Shown piece after piece: positions 45,596 through 54,984 of a stretch of 64,000 nucleotides of DNA (its first letter is position 1; each line of letters starts with the position of its first letter). This DNA is from Streptomyces venezuelae (GTDB lineage: Bacteria > Actinomycetota > Actinomycetes > Streptomycetales > Streptomycetaceae), in contig NZ_CP029189.1 of the NCBI RefSeq assembly GCF_008642275.1, positions 6,616,001 to 6,680,000 on the forward strand, in the 5' to 3' direction. Both the position numbers and the translations under genes were made by a program. The notes under the pieces are model-generated. The model was not told the origin of the DNA. It was given only the letters and a program-made list of their open reading frames with translations, and ran no database searches.

Positions 45596-46795
45596 ATGAC
45601 CACGCGAATCCGGCCGCAGGTGCTCGCCCTCCTGTCGGCCGTCCTGCTGTCCGCCGCCGCCGGATGCTCGGCCACCGGGAGCTCCGCACCGGCCCGCCTC
45701 GGGGACTCCGGCGGACCGGCGGCCCCCACCACCGCCGCCGGACCGCCCGCCGCCCGGGGATTCACCCTGGTCGCGAGCGGCGACGTACTGCCGCACACCT
45801 CCGTCATCCAGCGCGCGGCGGACGACGCGGGCGGCGACGGCTACGACTTCAGGCCGATGTTCTCGGGGGTCAAGCCCCTGGTCTCCGCAGCCGACCTCGC
45901 CCTCTGCCACATGGAGACCATCTACGGGGAGGAGGGCGGGCCCTTCTCCGGCTACCCGGCCTTCACCTCTCCGCCAAAGGTCGCCGACGGGCTGAAGGAC
46001 GCCGGGTACGACGGCTGCTCCACCGCCTCGAACCACACCCTCGACGACGGGAGCGCGGGCCTGCGCCGCACGCTGGACCGCTTCGACAAGGTCGGCCTGG
46101 GGCACGCCGGCTCCGCCCGCACGGCCGCCGAGGCGGCCAAGGTGACCACGTACACGGCGGGCTCCGCCAAGGTGGCGCACCTCGCCTACACCTACGACAC
46201 CAACGGCTACCCGCTGCCCGACGGCCAGCCGTGGGCGGTCAACCTGATGAAGCAGGACAAGATCATCGCGGATGCGCGGGCGGCCCGGAAGGCGGGCGCG
46301 GACGTGGTGCTGGTGAGCGTGCACTGGGGTACGGAATGGGAGACCGAGCCGGACGACACCCAGCTCTCGCTCGGCAAGGCGCTCACCGCCTCGCAGACCG
46401 GCGGCCGCCCCGACATCGACATGATCCTCGGCACGCACGCGCACATCCCGCAGCCCTACGAGAAGGTCAACGGGACCTGGATCGTCTACGGCATGGGCGA
46501 CCAGGTTGCAGGCGAGATGTTCAACCACACCGGTGCCCGGGACATGCGGGGCAACTACGGCTCGATCGGCCGGTTCACCTTCGCCCCGCCGGCCGCGGCC
46601 GGACAGCGCTGGCAGGTGACCAAGGCCGAGTTCGTACCGCAGATGATGGACCTCTCGGCGGGCCGCGTCGTCCACCTGCCCGACGCCCTCGCCGAGGACC
46701 CCGGGCGCGAGGACTACGAGAACGCCCGCGACGCCATCGGCGAGGCCGTCCTCAGCCGCGGCGCCGCCAAGGACGGCCTGACCATGGGCAGGTAG
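45596..46795 (+). CDS. CapA family lipoprotein (poly-gamma-glutamate synthesis-type)
   Basis: 399 aa from an ATG at 45596 (an in-frame ATG exists at 45581). The lipobox is LSAAAGC. The CapA metallophosphatase-like fold shows FTLVASGDVLPHT (metal-binding Asp), CHMETIYGEEGGPFSGYP, TASNHTLDDG (metal-binding Asn/His), VLVSVHWGTEWETEPDDTQ and ILGTHAHIPQPYEKVNGTWI. CapA supports PGA capsule export in Bacillus, but actinobacterial homologues are of unknown role. It is a single gene, with the operator-like palindrome upstream. Its tail overlaps the convergent universal stress protein gene by 82 nt. Confidence 0.92.
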   Translation: MTTRIRPQVLALLSAVLLSAAAGCSATGSSAPARLGDSGGPAAPTTAAGPPAARGFTLVASGDVLPHTSVIQRAADDAGGDGYDFRPMFSGVKPLVSAADLALCHMETIYGEEGGPFSGYPAFTSPPKVADGLKDAGYDGCSTASNHTLDDGSAGLRRTLDRFDKVGLGHAGSARTAAEAAKVTTYTAGSAKVAHLAYTYDTNGYPLPDGQPWAVNLMKQDKIIADARAARKAGADVVLVSVHWGTEWETEPDDTQLSLGKALTASQTGGRPDIDMILGTHAHIPQPYEKVNGTWIVYGMGDQVAGEMFNHTGARDMRGNYGSIGRFTFAPPAAAGQRWQVTKAEFVPQMMDLSAGRVVHLPDALAEDPGREDYENARDAIGEAVLSRGAAKDGLTMGR

Positions 46796-47280
46796 GACGC
46801 GGGGCGGGGCCCGGAGAACCTACGGACCACGGTGACGGGCCAGCGGCCCGCCTTCACCAGGCGGATCGCCACCGACCCCACGATCCGGTGGCCCGCCTGT
46901 TCGGAAGCGCCGACCACCACCGCGTCCGCCATCAGCTCGTCCGCCGCGCTCGCCAGGCCGGCGTACGGGTCGCCGCGGAAGGTGTGGAACTGCCAGCGCA
47001 CCTCGTAGATGCCCTTGAGGCGCTCCGCCGACGCGCGGATCTCGGCCACCAGGCCCTCCGCGATCTCCCCGGTGGTGTCCGCCACCGGCGCGCCCAGCGC
47101 GGCGCCGGCCGCGATCACCGGCTGGACGTACACGAGGGCCAGCAGGGCGTTCTGCCGCCGGGCCAGGCCCGCCGCGTAGGCCGCGGCCCGCAGCGAGGAC
47201 TCCGATCCGTCCACCCCGGCCAGGATCACCTTCGGGCCGTCGGTACCGCGTTCGAATTCCGTGTTCACGTGCTCCGTCAC
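46714..47280 (-). CDS. Universal stress protein (UspA-like)
   Basis: 188 aa from GTG 47280. An alternative GTG lies at 47268; neither has a strong ribosome site. It carries a UspA domain: VILAGVDGSESSLRAAAYAA, LALVYVQPVIAAGAALGA, LMADAVVVGASEQAGHRIVG and SVAIRLVKAGRWPVTVV. The ATP loop G-x-x-G-x9-G-S/T is only partly kept. A C-terminal tail of about 25 residues is encoded within the CapA 3' overlap. It is probably a stress or ATP/AMP sensor. Confidence 0.9.
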   Translation of the reverse strand: MTEHVNTEFERGTDGPKVILAGVDGSESSLRAAAYAAGLARRQNALLALVYVQPVIAAGAALGAPVADTTGEIAEGLVAEIRASAERLKGIYEVRWQFHTFRGDPYAGLASAADELMADAVVVGASEQAGHRIVGSVAIRLVKAGRWPVTVVRRFSGPRPASYLPMVRPSLAAPRLRTASPMASRAFS

Positions 47281-47384
47281 CCTGCCGAGGATAGGCCGTG
47301 CCCCCGGACGCCCGGAGCACGGCCCGGGGATCACCCCTCCCGCTCGGCGCGCGCACGGGCGCCGCCCTCCCTACAGTGCGAACC

Positions 47385-50300
47385 ATGAGTGCCACCAGCA
47401 CAGCCGTGGAGGAGAAGCACGGAACCCGGAACCGCTTCCTGAACCGGGTGCCCGACGGGTTCGGCGCGTTCTTCGGAACGCTCGGCCTGCTCTGCGCCCT
47501 GCTCGCGCTCTCGCCCACGCTGCGGCGGCTCCTGCGGCACATCGTGCGGTTCCTCGACCTGATCGTCGTACCGGTCAGCGCGAACCTCGCCTACGCCGTC
47601 TTCCTCTTCCTCCTCGCGGCCGCCCTCGGCACCCGCAAGAAGGTCGCCTGGTGGATCGTCATCACCTATTTGGCCCTGCTCATCGTCGACGACGTGCTGG
47701 AGATGGCCGTCGGCGAGTACTGGATCGGCGTCCCGTCCATGGTCATCGCGGTCGCGGCGATGGCCGTGCTGATCGCCGCCCGCGACGAGTTCTACGCAGC
47801 CTCCCGCCCCGGGGCCCTGTGGCACGCCCTGTTCGTCCTCGGGGTCGGCCTGCTCGCCGCCGTACTCGCGGGCTGGGCGCTCGTCGCCCTCTTCCCCGGC
47901 ACCCTGCCCAAGGGGCAGTGGCTCGACTGGGCCGCCAAGGAGGTCTTCGGCGGTCTCTTCTCGGCCAGGGAGTTCGACGGCCACCCACCCCGGCCGCTCT
48001 CCTTCCTGCTCGGCCTCTTCGGCGCCGCCGCCCTGCTGAACGCAGCCATGACCCTCTTCCGCTCCCAGCGTCTGACCGCCGCCCTGCACGGCGACGAGGA
48101 GCCCCGCATCCGCGCCCTCCTCGGCGCCTACGGACGCAACGACTCCCTCGGCTACTTCGCCACCCGGCGCGACAAGGCCGTCGTCTTCGCCCCCAACGGC
48201 AAGGCCGGCGTGACCTACCGCGTCGAGGCGGGTGTCTGCCTCGCCAGCGGGGACCCGGTCGGCGACCCCGCCTCCTGGACCGCCGCCATCGACGCCTGGC
48301 TGGCCGTGGCCCGGCGCTACGGCTGGCAGCCCGCCGTCATGGGTGCCTCCGAGGAGGGCGCCACCGCCTACGGCCGTTCCGGTCTCGGCGCACTGCAGCT
48401 CGGCGACGAGGCCATCCTGCACGTGGCCCACTTCGACCTCGACGGCCGCGACATGCGCGTCACCCGGCAGGCCGTCAACCGGGTCCGGCGCACCGGGGCC
48501 ACCACCGTCATCCGCCGCCACTCCGCCCTCTCCGAGGACGAGATGCAGAGGATCGTCGAAAGCGCCGACAAATGGCGCGACACCGAGACCGAGCGCGGCT
48601 TCTCCATGGCCCTGGACCGGCTCGGCGACCGCGCCGACGGGGACTGCCTGCTGGTCGAGGCCTTCGACGACCGGGGCGAGCTGATCGCCCTGCTCTCCTT
48701 CGTCCCCTGGGGCAACGACGGCATCTCCCTCGACCTGATGCGCCGCGACCGCACCGCCCCCAACGGGGTCATGGAGTTCATGGTCGCGCAGCTCTGCGCC
48801 GCCGCCCCCGGCCTCGGCGTACGCCGGATCTCCCTCAACTTCGCCGTCTTCCGCTCCGCCTTCGAGGAGGGCGGCCGGATCGGCGCCGGCCCCGTCCTCA
48901 AACTGTGGCGCAAGCTCCTTCTCTTCTTCTCCCGCTGGTGGCAGCTGGAGGCGCTCTACCGCTCGAACGTCAAGTACGGCCCCGAGTGGTACCCGCGCTT
49001 CCTCTGCTACCAGGACGCCGGCTCGCTCGCCCGGGTCAGCCTCGCCTCCGGCATCGCGGAAGGCTTCGTCTCCGTACCCAGCCTGCGCACCCTGTGGGGC
49101 AACGGCCACCCCAAGGGCCTCACCGCCCCGGTCACCACCGAGGGGCTGCCCTCCATCGAGTCCCTCGGCCTGGACGCGGCCGGGCAGGAGGCCCCGGGAG
49201 TCCCGGCCGAGCGGCTGCCCGAACAGGTCCGCGTCCGCCACGCGAAGCTGGACCGCATCCGCGCGGCCGGCACCGACCCGTATCCGGTGGGGATCCCCGC
49301 GCGCACCCACACCGTCGCGGAACTGAAGGCCACCCACCGGGGTCAGCCCGGCCGCCCCCCCCCTCCCGCCGGGTGCCCGGACCGGAGAACAGGCCACCCT
49401 CGCCGGGCGCGTGATGCTCGTACGCGACCTCGGCGGCGTGGTCTTCGCCGTCCTGCGCGACTGGTCCGGGGACATGCAGCTGATGCTCACCCGCGACGAG
49501 AGCGGGGCCGAGGTGCTGGACTCCTTCACCTCCCAGGTCGACTTCGGCGACCACGTCCTCGTCAGCGGCGAGACCGGCGCCAGCAAGGCCGGCGAACCGT
49601 CCCTCGTGGTCCGGTCCTGGCAGCTCACCGGCAAGTGCCTGCGCCCCCTCCCCGACAAGCGCAAGGGGCTCGCCGACCCCGAGGCCCGCGTCCGGCGCCG
49701 CTACCTCGACCTCGTCGCGAGCCCGGAGGCCCGGGACGTCGTACGGGCGCGCTCCAGCGCGGTCCAGGCCCTGCGCCAGGGACTGCTCGACCGCGGCTAC
49801 CTGGAGGTCGAGACGCCGATGCTGCAGCAGATCCACGGCGGCGCCAACGCCCGGCCCTTCCGCACCCACATCAACGCCTACGACCTCGACCTCTACCTGC
49901 GCATCGCGCCCGAGCTCTACCTCAAGCGGCTCTGTGTCGGCGGCATGGAGAAGGTCTTCGAGATGGGCCGCACCTTCCGCAACGAGGGCGTCTCCTACAA
50001 GCACAACCCCGAGTTCACGATGCTGGAGGCCTACCAGGCCTTCGCCGACTACGACGTGATGCTCGACCTCACCCGCGAACTGATCCAGGGCGCCGCCACC
50101 GCCGCCTTCGGCTCGCCCGTCGCCCACAAGGCCGGACCGGACGGGAAGCTCGTCGTCCACGACATCTCAGGGACCTGGCCGGTCAAGACCATGTACGGGG
50201 CCATCAGCGAGGCCCTCGGCGAAGCGGTCGACGCCGACACCGACGAGCAGGTGCTGCGCCGGCTGTGCGACCGGGCGTCGGTCCCGCACGCCCCCGAGGA

Positions 50301-50715
50301 CACCCGCGGCGACGTGGTGCTGGAGATGTACGAGCGCCTCGTGGAGGAGCGCACCAAGCTGCCCACCTTCTACAAGGACTTCCCCACCGACGTCTCCCCG
50401 CTCACCCGCCAGCACCGCCGGGACCCCCGGCTCGCCGAACGCTGGGACCTGGTCGCCTTCGGCACCGAACTGGGCACCGCCTACTCGGAGCTGACCGACC
50501 CGGTGGAACAGCGCCGCCGCCTCACCGCCCAGTCCCTGCTCGCGGCGGGCGGCGACCCGGAGGCGATGGAACTCGACAACGACTTCCTGGACGCCCTGGA
50601 GTACGCGATGCCGCCCACGGGCGGCCTCGGCATCGGCGTGGACCGCCTCGTCATGTTCCTCACGGGCCTGACGATCCGCGAGACCCTCCCCTTCCCACTG
50701 GTCCGCCGCGGCTGA
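47385..50715 (+). pseudogene. lysX: lysX (MprF-like lysyl-PG synthetase fused to lysyl-tRNA synthetase), frameshifted at a C9 tract
   Basis: The N-terminal part (47385 to about 49360) has about six transmembrane helices (GFGAFFGTLGLLCALLALSP, then FLDLIVVPVSANLAYAVFLF). A soluble FPG/DUF2156 transferase follows (EGVCLASGDPVGDP-like VCLASGDPVGDPASWTAAID, and NRVRRTGATTVIRRHSALSE). At 49355-49363 a run of nine C breaks the frame. The rest is in the next frame: [20 protein letters not shown] (OB fold) and class II LysRS motifs [20 protein letters not shown] and [17 protein letters not shown] to the stop at 50715 (the new frame has an ATG at 49411). Intact, it would modify phosphatidylglycerol with lysine. 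One extra C suffices to explain the break: a real mutation, a slippage locus or a sequence error. Confidence 0.88.
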
Positions 50716-50814
50716 CCGGGCCGGGGGCCGTCGGCATGGGCCGACCGGGTGAGGCGTAGAGGGTGCGTCCGCGCCTCTCGACAACTTCGGCGATGTCGTT
50801 GATACGTAGTAATA

Positions 50815-51708
50815 ATGAAAAATGACGAGCCGACAGTAGGGCGGCGCGCGGTCCTGCGTACCGCCGTCTTCCTCGGGGTCGCCGCGGCCTCCGGCCTGCT
50901 CAGCGTGCGTGGTGAGAGCGGTACCGGCGCGCCGGGGGAGGGTCCGGGCGGGTCCGGAGCACCAAGCGGGCCGGGGGCGCGGCCCGCCGCCGGTGCGCCG
51001 GGGCTGAAGGCGCGGGCGCTGCCCGAGAAGTCGTACCGGCTGCAGCCGATGACCGCCGACGCGCCGGTGCGCGCGGCGGCCGTCAAGCCGGCCGTGAGAA
51101 CCCGGCCCATCCTGGAACTGCCCGCCGCGGAAGCCGCGTCGGCCCACATGGTGCTCACCTTCGACGACGGCCCGGACCCCCGCTACACCCCCGCCATCCT
51201 CGACACCCTCGCCCGGTACGGCGTCCGCGCCATGTTCTTCGTCTGCGGGGAGATGGCCACCGAGAACCGGAACCTGTTGCGCCGGATGGTTGACGAGGGA
51301 CACGTCATCGGCAACCACACCTGGACCCACCCGCTCATCCCCCAGCTCAGCCGTCCCGCCCTCGCCTCCGAGATCGGCCGCACGAGCGAGGTCGTACAGC
51401 AGACGGTCGGCGAGGCGCCGCTGTGGTTCCGGGCCCCCTACGGAGCCTGGAACCGGGCCGCCTTCGAGATCGGGTCCGAGCTCGGTATGGAACCGCTCGC
51501 CTGGACCGTGGACACCCTGGACTGGAAGGAACCGGGGACCCCGACGATCATCTCCAGGGTCCTGGAAGGCGCGGCCCCCGGCGTGATCGTCCTCTCGCAC
51601 GACGCCGGCGGCAACCGGTCGCAGAGCGTCCAGGCGATCTCCTCGTACCTTCCCCAACTCCTCGCGCGCGGCTACCGGATGACCCTCCCGGTGCTGCCGC
51701 CGCGCTGA
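50815..51708 (+). CDS. Secreted polysaccharide deacetylase (NodB homology)
   Basis: 297 aa. A twin-arginine-like start (VGRRAVLRTAVFLGVAAASG) gives a signal or anchor. Then come a Gly/Ala-rich linker and the catalytic NodB domain from about residue 120: VLTFDDGPDPRYTPAILDTL (Asp-Asp), FFVCGEMATENRN, IGNHTWTHP (metal His), WFRAPYGAWN and VIVLSHDAGGNRSQSVQ. It deacetylates chitin- or peptidoglycan-type GlcNAc. There is no clear ribosome site before the ATG at 50815, which follows gatacgtagtaata, so leaderless translation is possible. Confidence 0.93.
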   Translation: MKNDEPTVGRRAVLRTAVFLGVAAASGLLSVRGESGTGAPGEGPGGSGAPSGPGARPAAGAPGLKARALPEKSYRLQPMTADAPVRAAAVKPAVRTRPILELPAAEAASAHMVLTFDDGPDPRYTPAILDTLARYGVRAMFFVCGEMATENRNLLRRMVDEGHVIGNHTWTHPLIPQLSRPALASEIGRTSEVVQQTVGEAPLWFRAPYGAWNRAAFEIGSELGMEPLAWTVDTLDWKEPGTPTIISRVLEGAAPGVIVLSHDAGGNRSQSVQAISSYLPQLLARGYRMTLPVLPPR

Positions 51709-51747
51709 GCCGGGGCCGGTCGCGGCGGATACCTGACACCTCCGGCC

Positions 51748-52410
51748 TCAGCGGGCCTCCACCATGCGGGCGAAGACGACCACGTTGCCGTCGTAGCCGC
51801 GGGCCTTCGAATATCCGCCGCCGCAGGTGATCACCCGGAGTTCCGCGTGCCCGGTGTCCCCGTACACCCGGGCTCCGGGGAAGGCCTCCTTGGAGAACAC
51901 CTCCACCCCGTAGACCTCGAACACCGCCGTGCGGCCGTCGTAGCGCTCCACCTCGATGTGGTTGCCCGGCTTGAGCGAGCCGAGGCCGTAGAAGACGGCG
52001 GGGCCCTGCGCGTTGTCCACGTGCCCGACGATCACCGCGGAGCCCCGCTGGCCCGGCGAGATGCCGTTGAGGTACCAGCCGGCGAGATTGCGGTCCTGCG
52101 GGGGAGGCGCGTCGATCCAGCCCTCCGCGTCCAGCCCGACCGTCATCACCGGCGCGTCCACGTTGATCGTGGGAATCCGGATGCGCTGGACCGACGAGTG
52201 CTCCAGCACCTCCATGTCCGCGGGGGGTGTGGGCGGATTCGCCGGCAGCTGGTCGGAGGTCACCGCGACGGCCGAGGCCGCGGTGGGCTGCGGAGGCCCG
52301 TCGCCGACGTCCACACCGTTGCGCACCATGGCGAGCCCGGTGAGCATGACCAGGGCGAGTACGCCCCACGGCGAGTATCTGCGTTTCTGCCCGGTCTCGT
52401 CCTCGCCCAT
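51748..52410 (-). CDS. Class F sortase
   Basis: 220 aa from an ATG at 52410, with AAGGGAG 4 nt upstream. A single N-terminal helix (YSPWGVLALVMLTGLAMVRN) is followed by a periplasmic domain with VIVGHVDNAQGPAVFYGLGS (catalytic His) and LRVITCGGGYSKARGYDGNV (catalytic Cys in TC). An Arg follows in the last strand region. Class F sortases of actinobacteria attach secreted proteins to the wall or act as general enzymes. It is divergent from the secreted protein gene at 52775, a likely client by context, although that protein has no LPxTG. Confidence 0.9.
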   Translation of the reverse strand: MGEDETGQKRRYSPWGVLALVMLTGLAMVRNGVDVGDGPPQPTAASAVAVTSDQLPANPPTPPADMEVLEHSSVQRIRIPTINVDAPVMTVGLDAEGWIDAPPPQDRNLAGWYLNGISPGQRGSAVIVGHVDNAQGPAVFYGLGSLKPGNHIEVERYDGRTAVFEVYGVEVFSKEAFPGARVYGDTGHAELRVITCGGGYSKARGYDGNVVVFARMVEAR

Positions 52411-52774
52411 GGTTCTCCCTTCCCGACGCGGGGGTCCCGACCCGCGTTCCTGTCCCGCCCCTGTACGCCCTGCTCCACGCACGCTAAGGCCGAGCCGGAG
52501 GGACGGCGAGGGGGGAAGGGCGAACGGGTGGCCGCCACCCGGAGGGAGCCGGAAGGGATGCGCCCATCCAGGTAATCGTCACATAAATGCCTGACGGGTC
52601 GTGACCTGCGGATCCGTCAGCTGCATTTCCCGCCCTTCGGCGTGTCGCTCAACCGGGCGGCCCAAAGCCGGAAATGCGGAGGTTGCGGGACGACCCGAGG
52701 GTTCGACGTGGGAGGCGTTCTCGTCGATCATCCGGGGCCGACGCTCCGGGGCGCTTTCCGCTGGAGGTTCCACC
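52411..52774. other. Divergent intergenic region between sortase and secreted-protein genes
   Basis: 364 bp with no gene. An A/T-rich patch (gtaatcgtcacataaatgcctgacg, about 52571-52595) is the best promoter region. The frame of the secreted protein is open back to 52601, but its signal peptide and ribosome site fix the start at 52775. Confidence 0.4.
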
Positions 52775-53293
52775 ATGCGTGTTGTGCGCGCTCTTACCGT
52801 GGCGGCGGCAGCCTGCGCCGTGATCGGCCTCAGTGCCCCGTTCGCCTCCGCGAACCAGGATCCCGGGGGCCGGGGTGGGAACGGGGGTGGGAACGGCCCC
52901 AGCAACATCTCCGTCAACCCGTACTCCGTGCACCAGGGATCCACGATGCAGGTGAGCGCGGCGGGCTGCGGACACGGCGGTACCGTCGCCTCGCCCGGCA
53001 ACTTTCCACCGGCCAACCTGTCCGCGGGCTCGATCGGCTTCGCGACCGTCCGGATCTTCAACCACGCCTCGCCGGGCCACCACACGCTGTCGGTCAAGTG
53101 CAACGACAGCAACCTCATCGCCACCCACCGCTTCACGATCCTTGAGGGCAACCCCTCGCAGGGCGGCATCGGCGGGTCCTTCGGCCCGTCCACCGCCGAG
53201 ACCGCCATCGGTGCGGGCCTCGTCGGCGCCGCGGCCCTGGGCGCGGGCGCCCACGTGGTACGCCGTCGCCGCCCGCTCCGCAGCCGGGCCTGA
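52775..53293 (+). CDS. Secreted, C-terminally membrane-anchored protein 1
   Basis: 172 aa from an ATG at 52775, with GGAGG 7 nt upstream. The signal peptide is AAACAVIGLSAPFASA. A small mature domain follows (ISVNPYSVHQGSTMQVSAAG, with two Cys in CGHGG and VKCNDS that could form a disulfide) in an Ig/immunoglobulin-like beta sandwich style. The C terminus has a hydrophobic segment (AIGAGLVGAAALGAGAHVV) and basic RRRRP, like a sortase-type sorting tail but with no LPxTG (TAETAIG instead). It is divergent from the class F sortase. Protein 2 at 53392 has a similar design. Confidence 0.8.
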   Translation: MRVVRALTVAAAACAVIGLSAPFASANQDPGGRGGNGGGNGPSNISVNPYSVHQGSTMQVSAAGCGHGGTVASPGNFPPANLSAGSIGFATVRIFNHASPGHHTLSVKCNDSNLIATHRFTILEGNPSQGGIGGSFGPSTAETAIGAGLVGAAALGAGAHVVRRRRPLRSRA

Positions 53294-53312
53294 CCGGTAT
53301 CCCCGGATCCGG

Positions 53313-53380
53313 ATCCCCCGCTACCGCCGATCGCCCCGAGTCCTCGTCAGGACTCGGGGCGATCGGCGGTAGCGGGGGAT
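53313..53380. terminator. Exceptionally long bidirectional terminator
   Basis: Perfect 32-bp arms (53313-53344 and 53349-53380) around a 4-nt loop cgtc, starting 20 nt after the stop of protein 1 and ending 12 nt before the stop of the convergent protein 2 gene. Confidence 0.95.
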
Positions 53381-53391
53381 GGCCGGCGGCG

Positions 53392-53973
53392 TCAGTGGCT
53401 ACGGTCGGACCCCCTGCGGCGCAGGGCGAACACGGTGCCGCCCGCGGCGGCGAGGAACAGGCCCGCGCCGGCGCCGAGCTCCACGGGATCCATGCCGGCC
53501 ACACTGCCGCCCAGGCCGCCGCGGACACCGAGTGCGGAGGACGGGGTCGGGAGGAGGGCCGTGCCCGTGCCGGTGCCGGTCCGGGTGGAGCTCGTGGTGG
53601 GGCCGGTGACGCCGCCGGCGATCGTCAGGTCGGCCGAACCGGTCTCCCCGTTGCAGGTGAAGGAGACGGAGTAGACGGCTCCGCGCCGGGCGTCCCGGTC
53701 CACGGTCACCCGTACGGTCTGGCCACGCGAGATGCTCACGGTGTCGAAGACCCCGGAGGAGGCAGTGGCGTAGGCGGCGTTGCAGCGGCTGACCGCGAGG
53801 ACCGTCTGCCCCCCGGGGGCGACGGTCGAAGGCGTGAGGGTGAAGCCGAACGAGGTGATGGGCTGGGCCTCGGCAGCGGTCGCGGCGGGCGCGCCGAGGA
53901 GGCCGAGCGTGAGTACGGCGCCAGTGGCACCGGCGCTCAGCAGGGCGGTGGCGGAGGTACGTATCGCACCCAT
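53392..53973 (-). CDS. Secreted, C-terminally membrane-anchored protein 2
   Basis: 193 aa from an ATG at 53973. The signal peptide is AVLTLGLLGAPAATAAEAQP. The mature domain has SFGFTLTPSTVAPGGQTVLA and VSFTCNGETGSADLTI (Cys pair). A Thr/Gly-rich linker (STRTGTGTGT) precedes the helix LGAGAGLFLAAAGGTVFALR and basic RRRGSD. The layout parallels protein 1 (secreted Ig-like core plus C-terminal anchor). The two are probably paralogous adhesin or stalk-like proteins facing each other across the terminator. No LPxTG is seen. Confidence 0.8.
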   Translation of the reverse strand: MGAIRTSATALLSAGATGAVLTLGLLGAPAATAAEAQPITSFGFTLTPSTVAPGGQTVLAVSRCNAAYATASSGVFDTVSISRGQTVRVTVDRDARRGAVYSVSFTCNGETGSADLTIAGGVTGPTTSSTRTGTGTGTALLPTPSSALGVRGGLGGSVAGMDPVELGAGAGLFLAAAGGTVFALRRRGSDRSH

Positions 53974-54174
53974 GGTTCATTCTCCGGATCCCCGAGGAGC
54001 ATCCGCGGAACGGTTTTCCGCACGTGGGGGGTCGTGCGCCTCGATGTCCGACACGCTAGGTCGGGGTGCGGTGACCCGCGATCAGGAACGGGCGAATGGG
54101 GCATGCCCGTGGGCCGAACCGGGGACGGGCGACCCGTTCCCGGTTTGCGGACGGCGTGATCCGGAGGAGAAGGG

Positions 54175-54945
54175 CTAGCCGCCGAGGTCCAGGTGGGGGA
54201 ACTGGGTGGAGAACGGCTCGGCGGTGGCGGAGATGCCCCGCCCGAACGGTGCGTCGAAGTCCCAGATCAGGAACAGCAGGAACGCGATGAGGGCACTGAA
54301 CAGACCCGCCAGCAGCATCTCGCGGAACGACCGCCTGATCTGCAGGGTGAAGATCAGGCCCACGGTCACCAGGGCGCCGACGATCAGTCCGAACCACACC
54401 ACTCCCGGCATGGTGGCCCCGGCGCTCGAACCGCGTGCGCTGCGGGCGTCGTCGACGACCGCGACCTGGTCGACCAGCGGCTGGTAGGCCTGCCCCTCGT
54501 GGTCGGTCTGCGGCTCGTAGTCGGTGACGTCCCGGCGGATACGTTCCAGCAGCTCGCCGCCGTGCTCGCTGAGCTCGCCGTGGTCGGCCATCCGCTTCCA
54601 CTCCGTGTCCACGACGTAGGTCACGTACGCGTCGACATCGGACCGGATCCTCTTGCGCACCTCGGCCGGGTAGACCTCGGAGCGGACACTGATCTCGTGC
54701 AGCGCCTGGGCCTCCTGGCGCACGTACTCCTGGGCGGCCCCGCGGCCCTCCCATACGCCGGCGATCGCCAGACCCAGCACGATCGCGTAGATCACCCCGA
54801 TCATCATCGTCATGTACTCGATGACGTCCGGGGTCTCGTTCGGATCGTCGTCGTCGCCGATCCTCCTGTGGTTCAAGAAGGCGATGGACAGCACCACGGC
54901 ACAGGCCGCGGCCATCGCGAGGGACAGGACGAGCCATTCCGACAA
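54175..54945 (-). CDS. DUF4239 membrane protein
   Basis: 256 aa. I prefer TTG 54945, because GGGAG lies 5 nt before it; the frame is open to 54957. Two N-terminal helices (LVLSLAMAAACAVVLSIAFL and MTMMIGVIYAIVLGLAIAGV), a cytoplasmic or periplasmic soluble middle, and two C-terminal helices (PGVVWFGLIVGALVTVGLIF and LAGLFSALIAFLLFLIWDF) are the DUF4239 pattern, a family with a bestrophin-like topology. It may be a channel. Function is unproven. Leftward, single gene between the protein 2 and proline-rich genes. Confidence 0.88.
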   Translation of the reverse strand: MSEWLVLSLAMAAACAVVLSIAFLNHRRIGDDDDPNETPDVIEYMTMMIGVIYAIVLGLAIAGVWEGRGAAQEYVRQEAQALHEISVRSEVYPAEVRKRIRSDVDAYVTYVVDTEWKRMADHGELSEHGGELLERIRRDVTDYEPQTDHEGQAYQPLVDQVAVVDDARSARGSSAGATMPGVVWFGLIVGALVTVGLIFTLQIRRSFREMLLAGLFSALIAFLLFLIWDFDAPFGRGISATAEPFSTQFPHLDLGG

Positions 54946-54984
54946 GATGACTCCCAATCGGTTACTGGTGGGACGGAAGAAGTG

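Noticed and set aside
47331..49664. 777-codon frame opposite lysX
   Set aside because: Antisense shadow; Gly/Gln/Glu-biased and no domain, while the sense strand carries the LysX transferase and helices.
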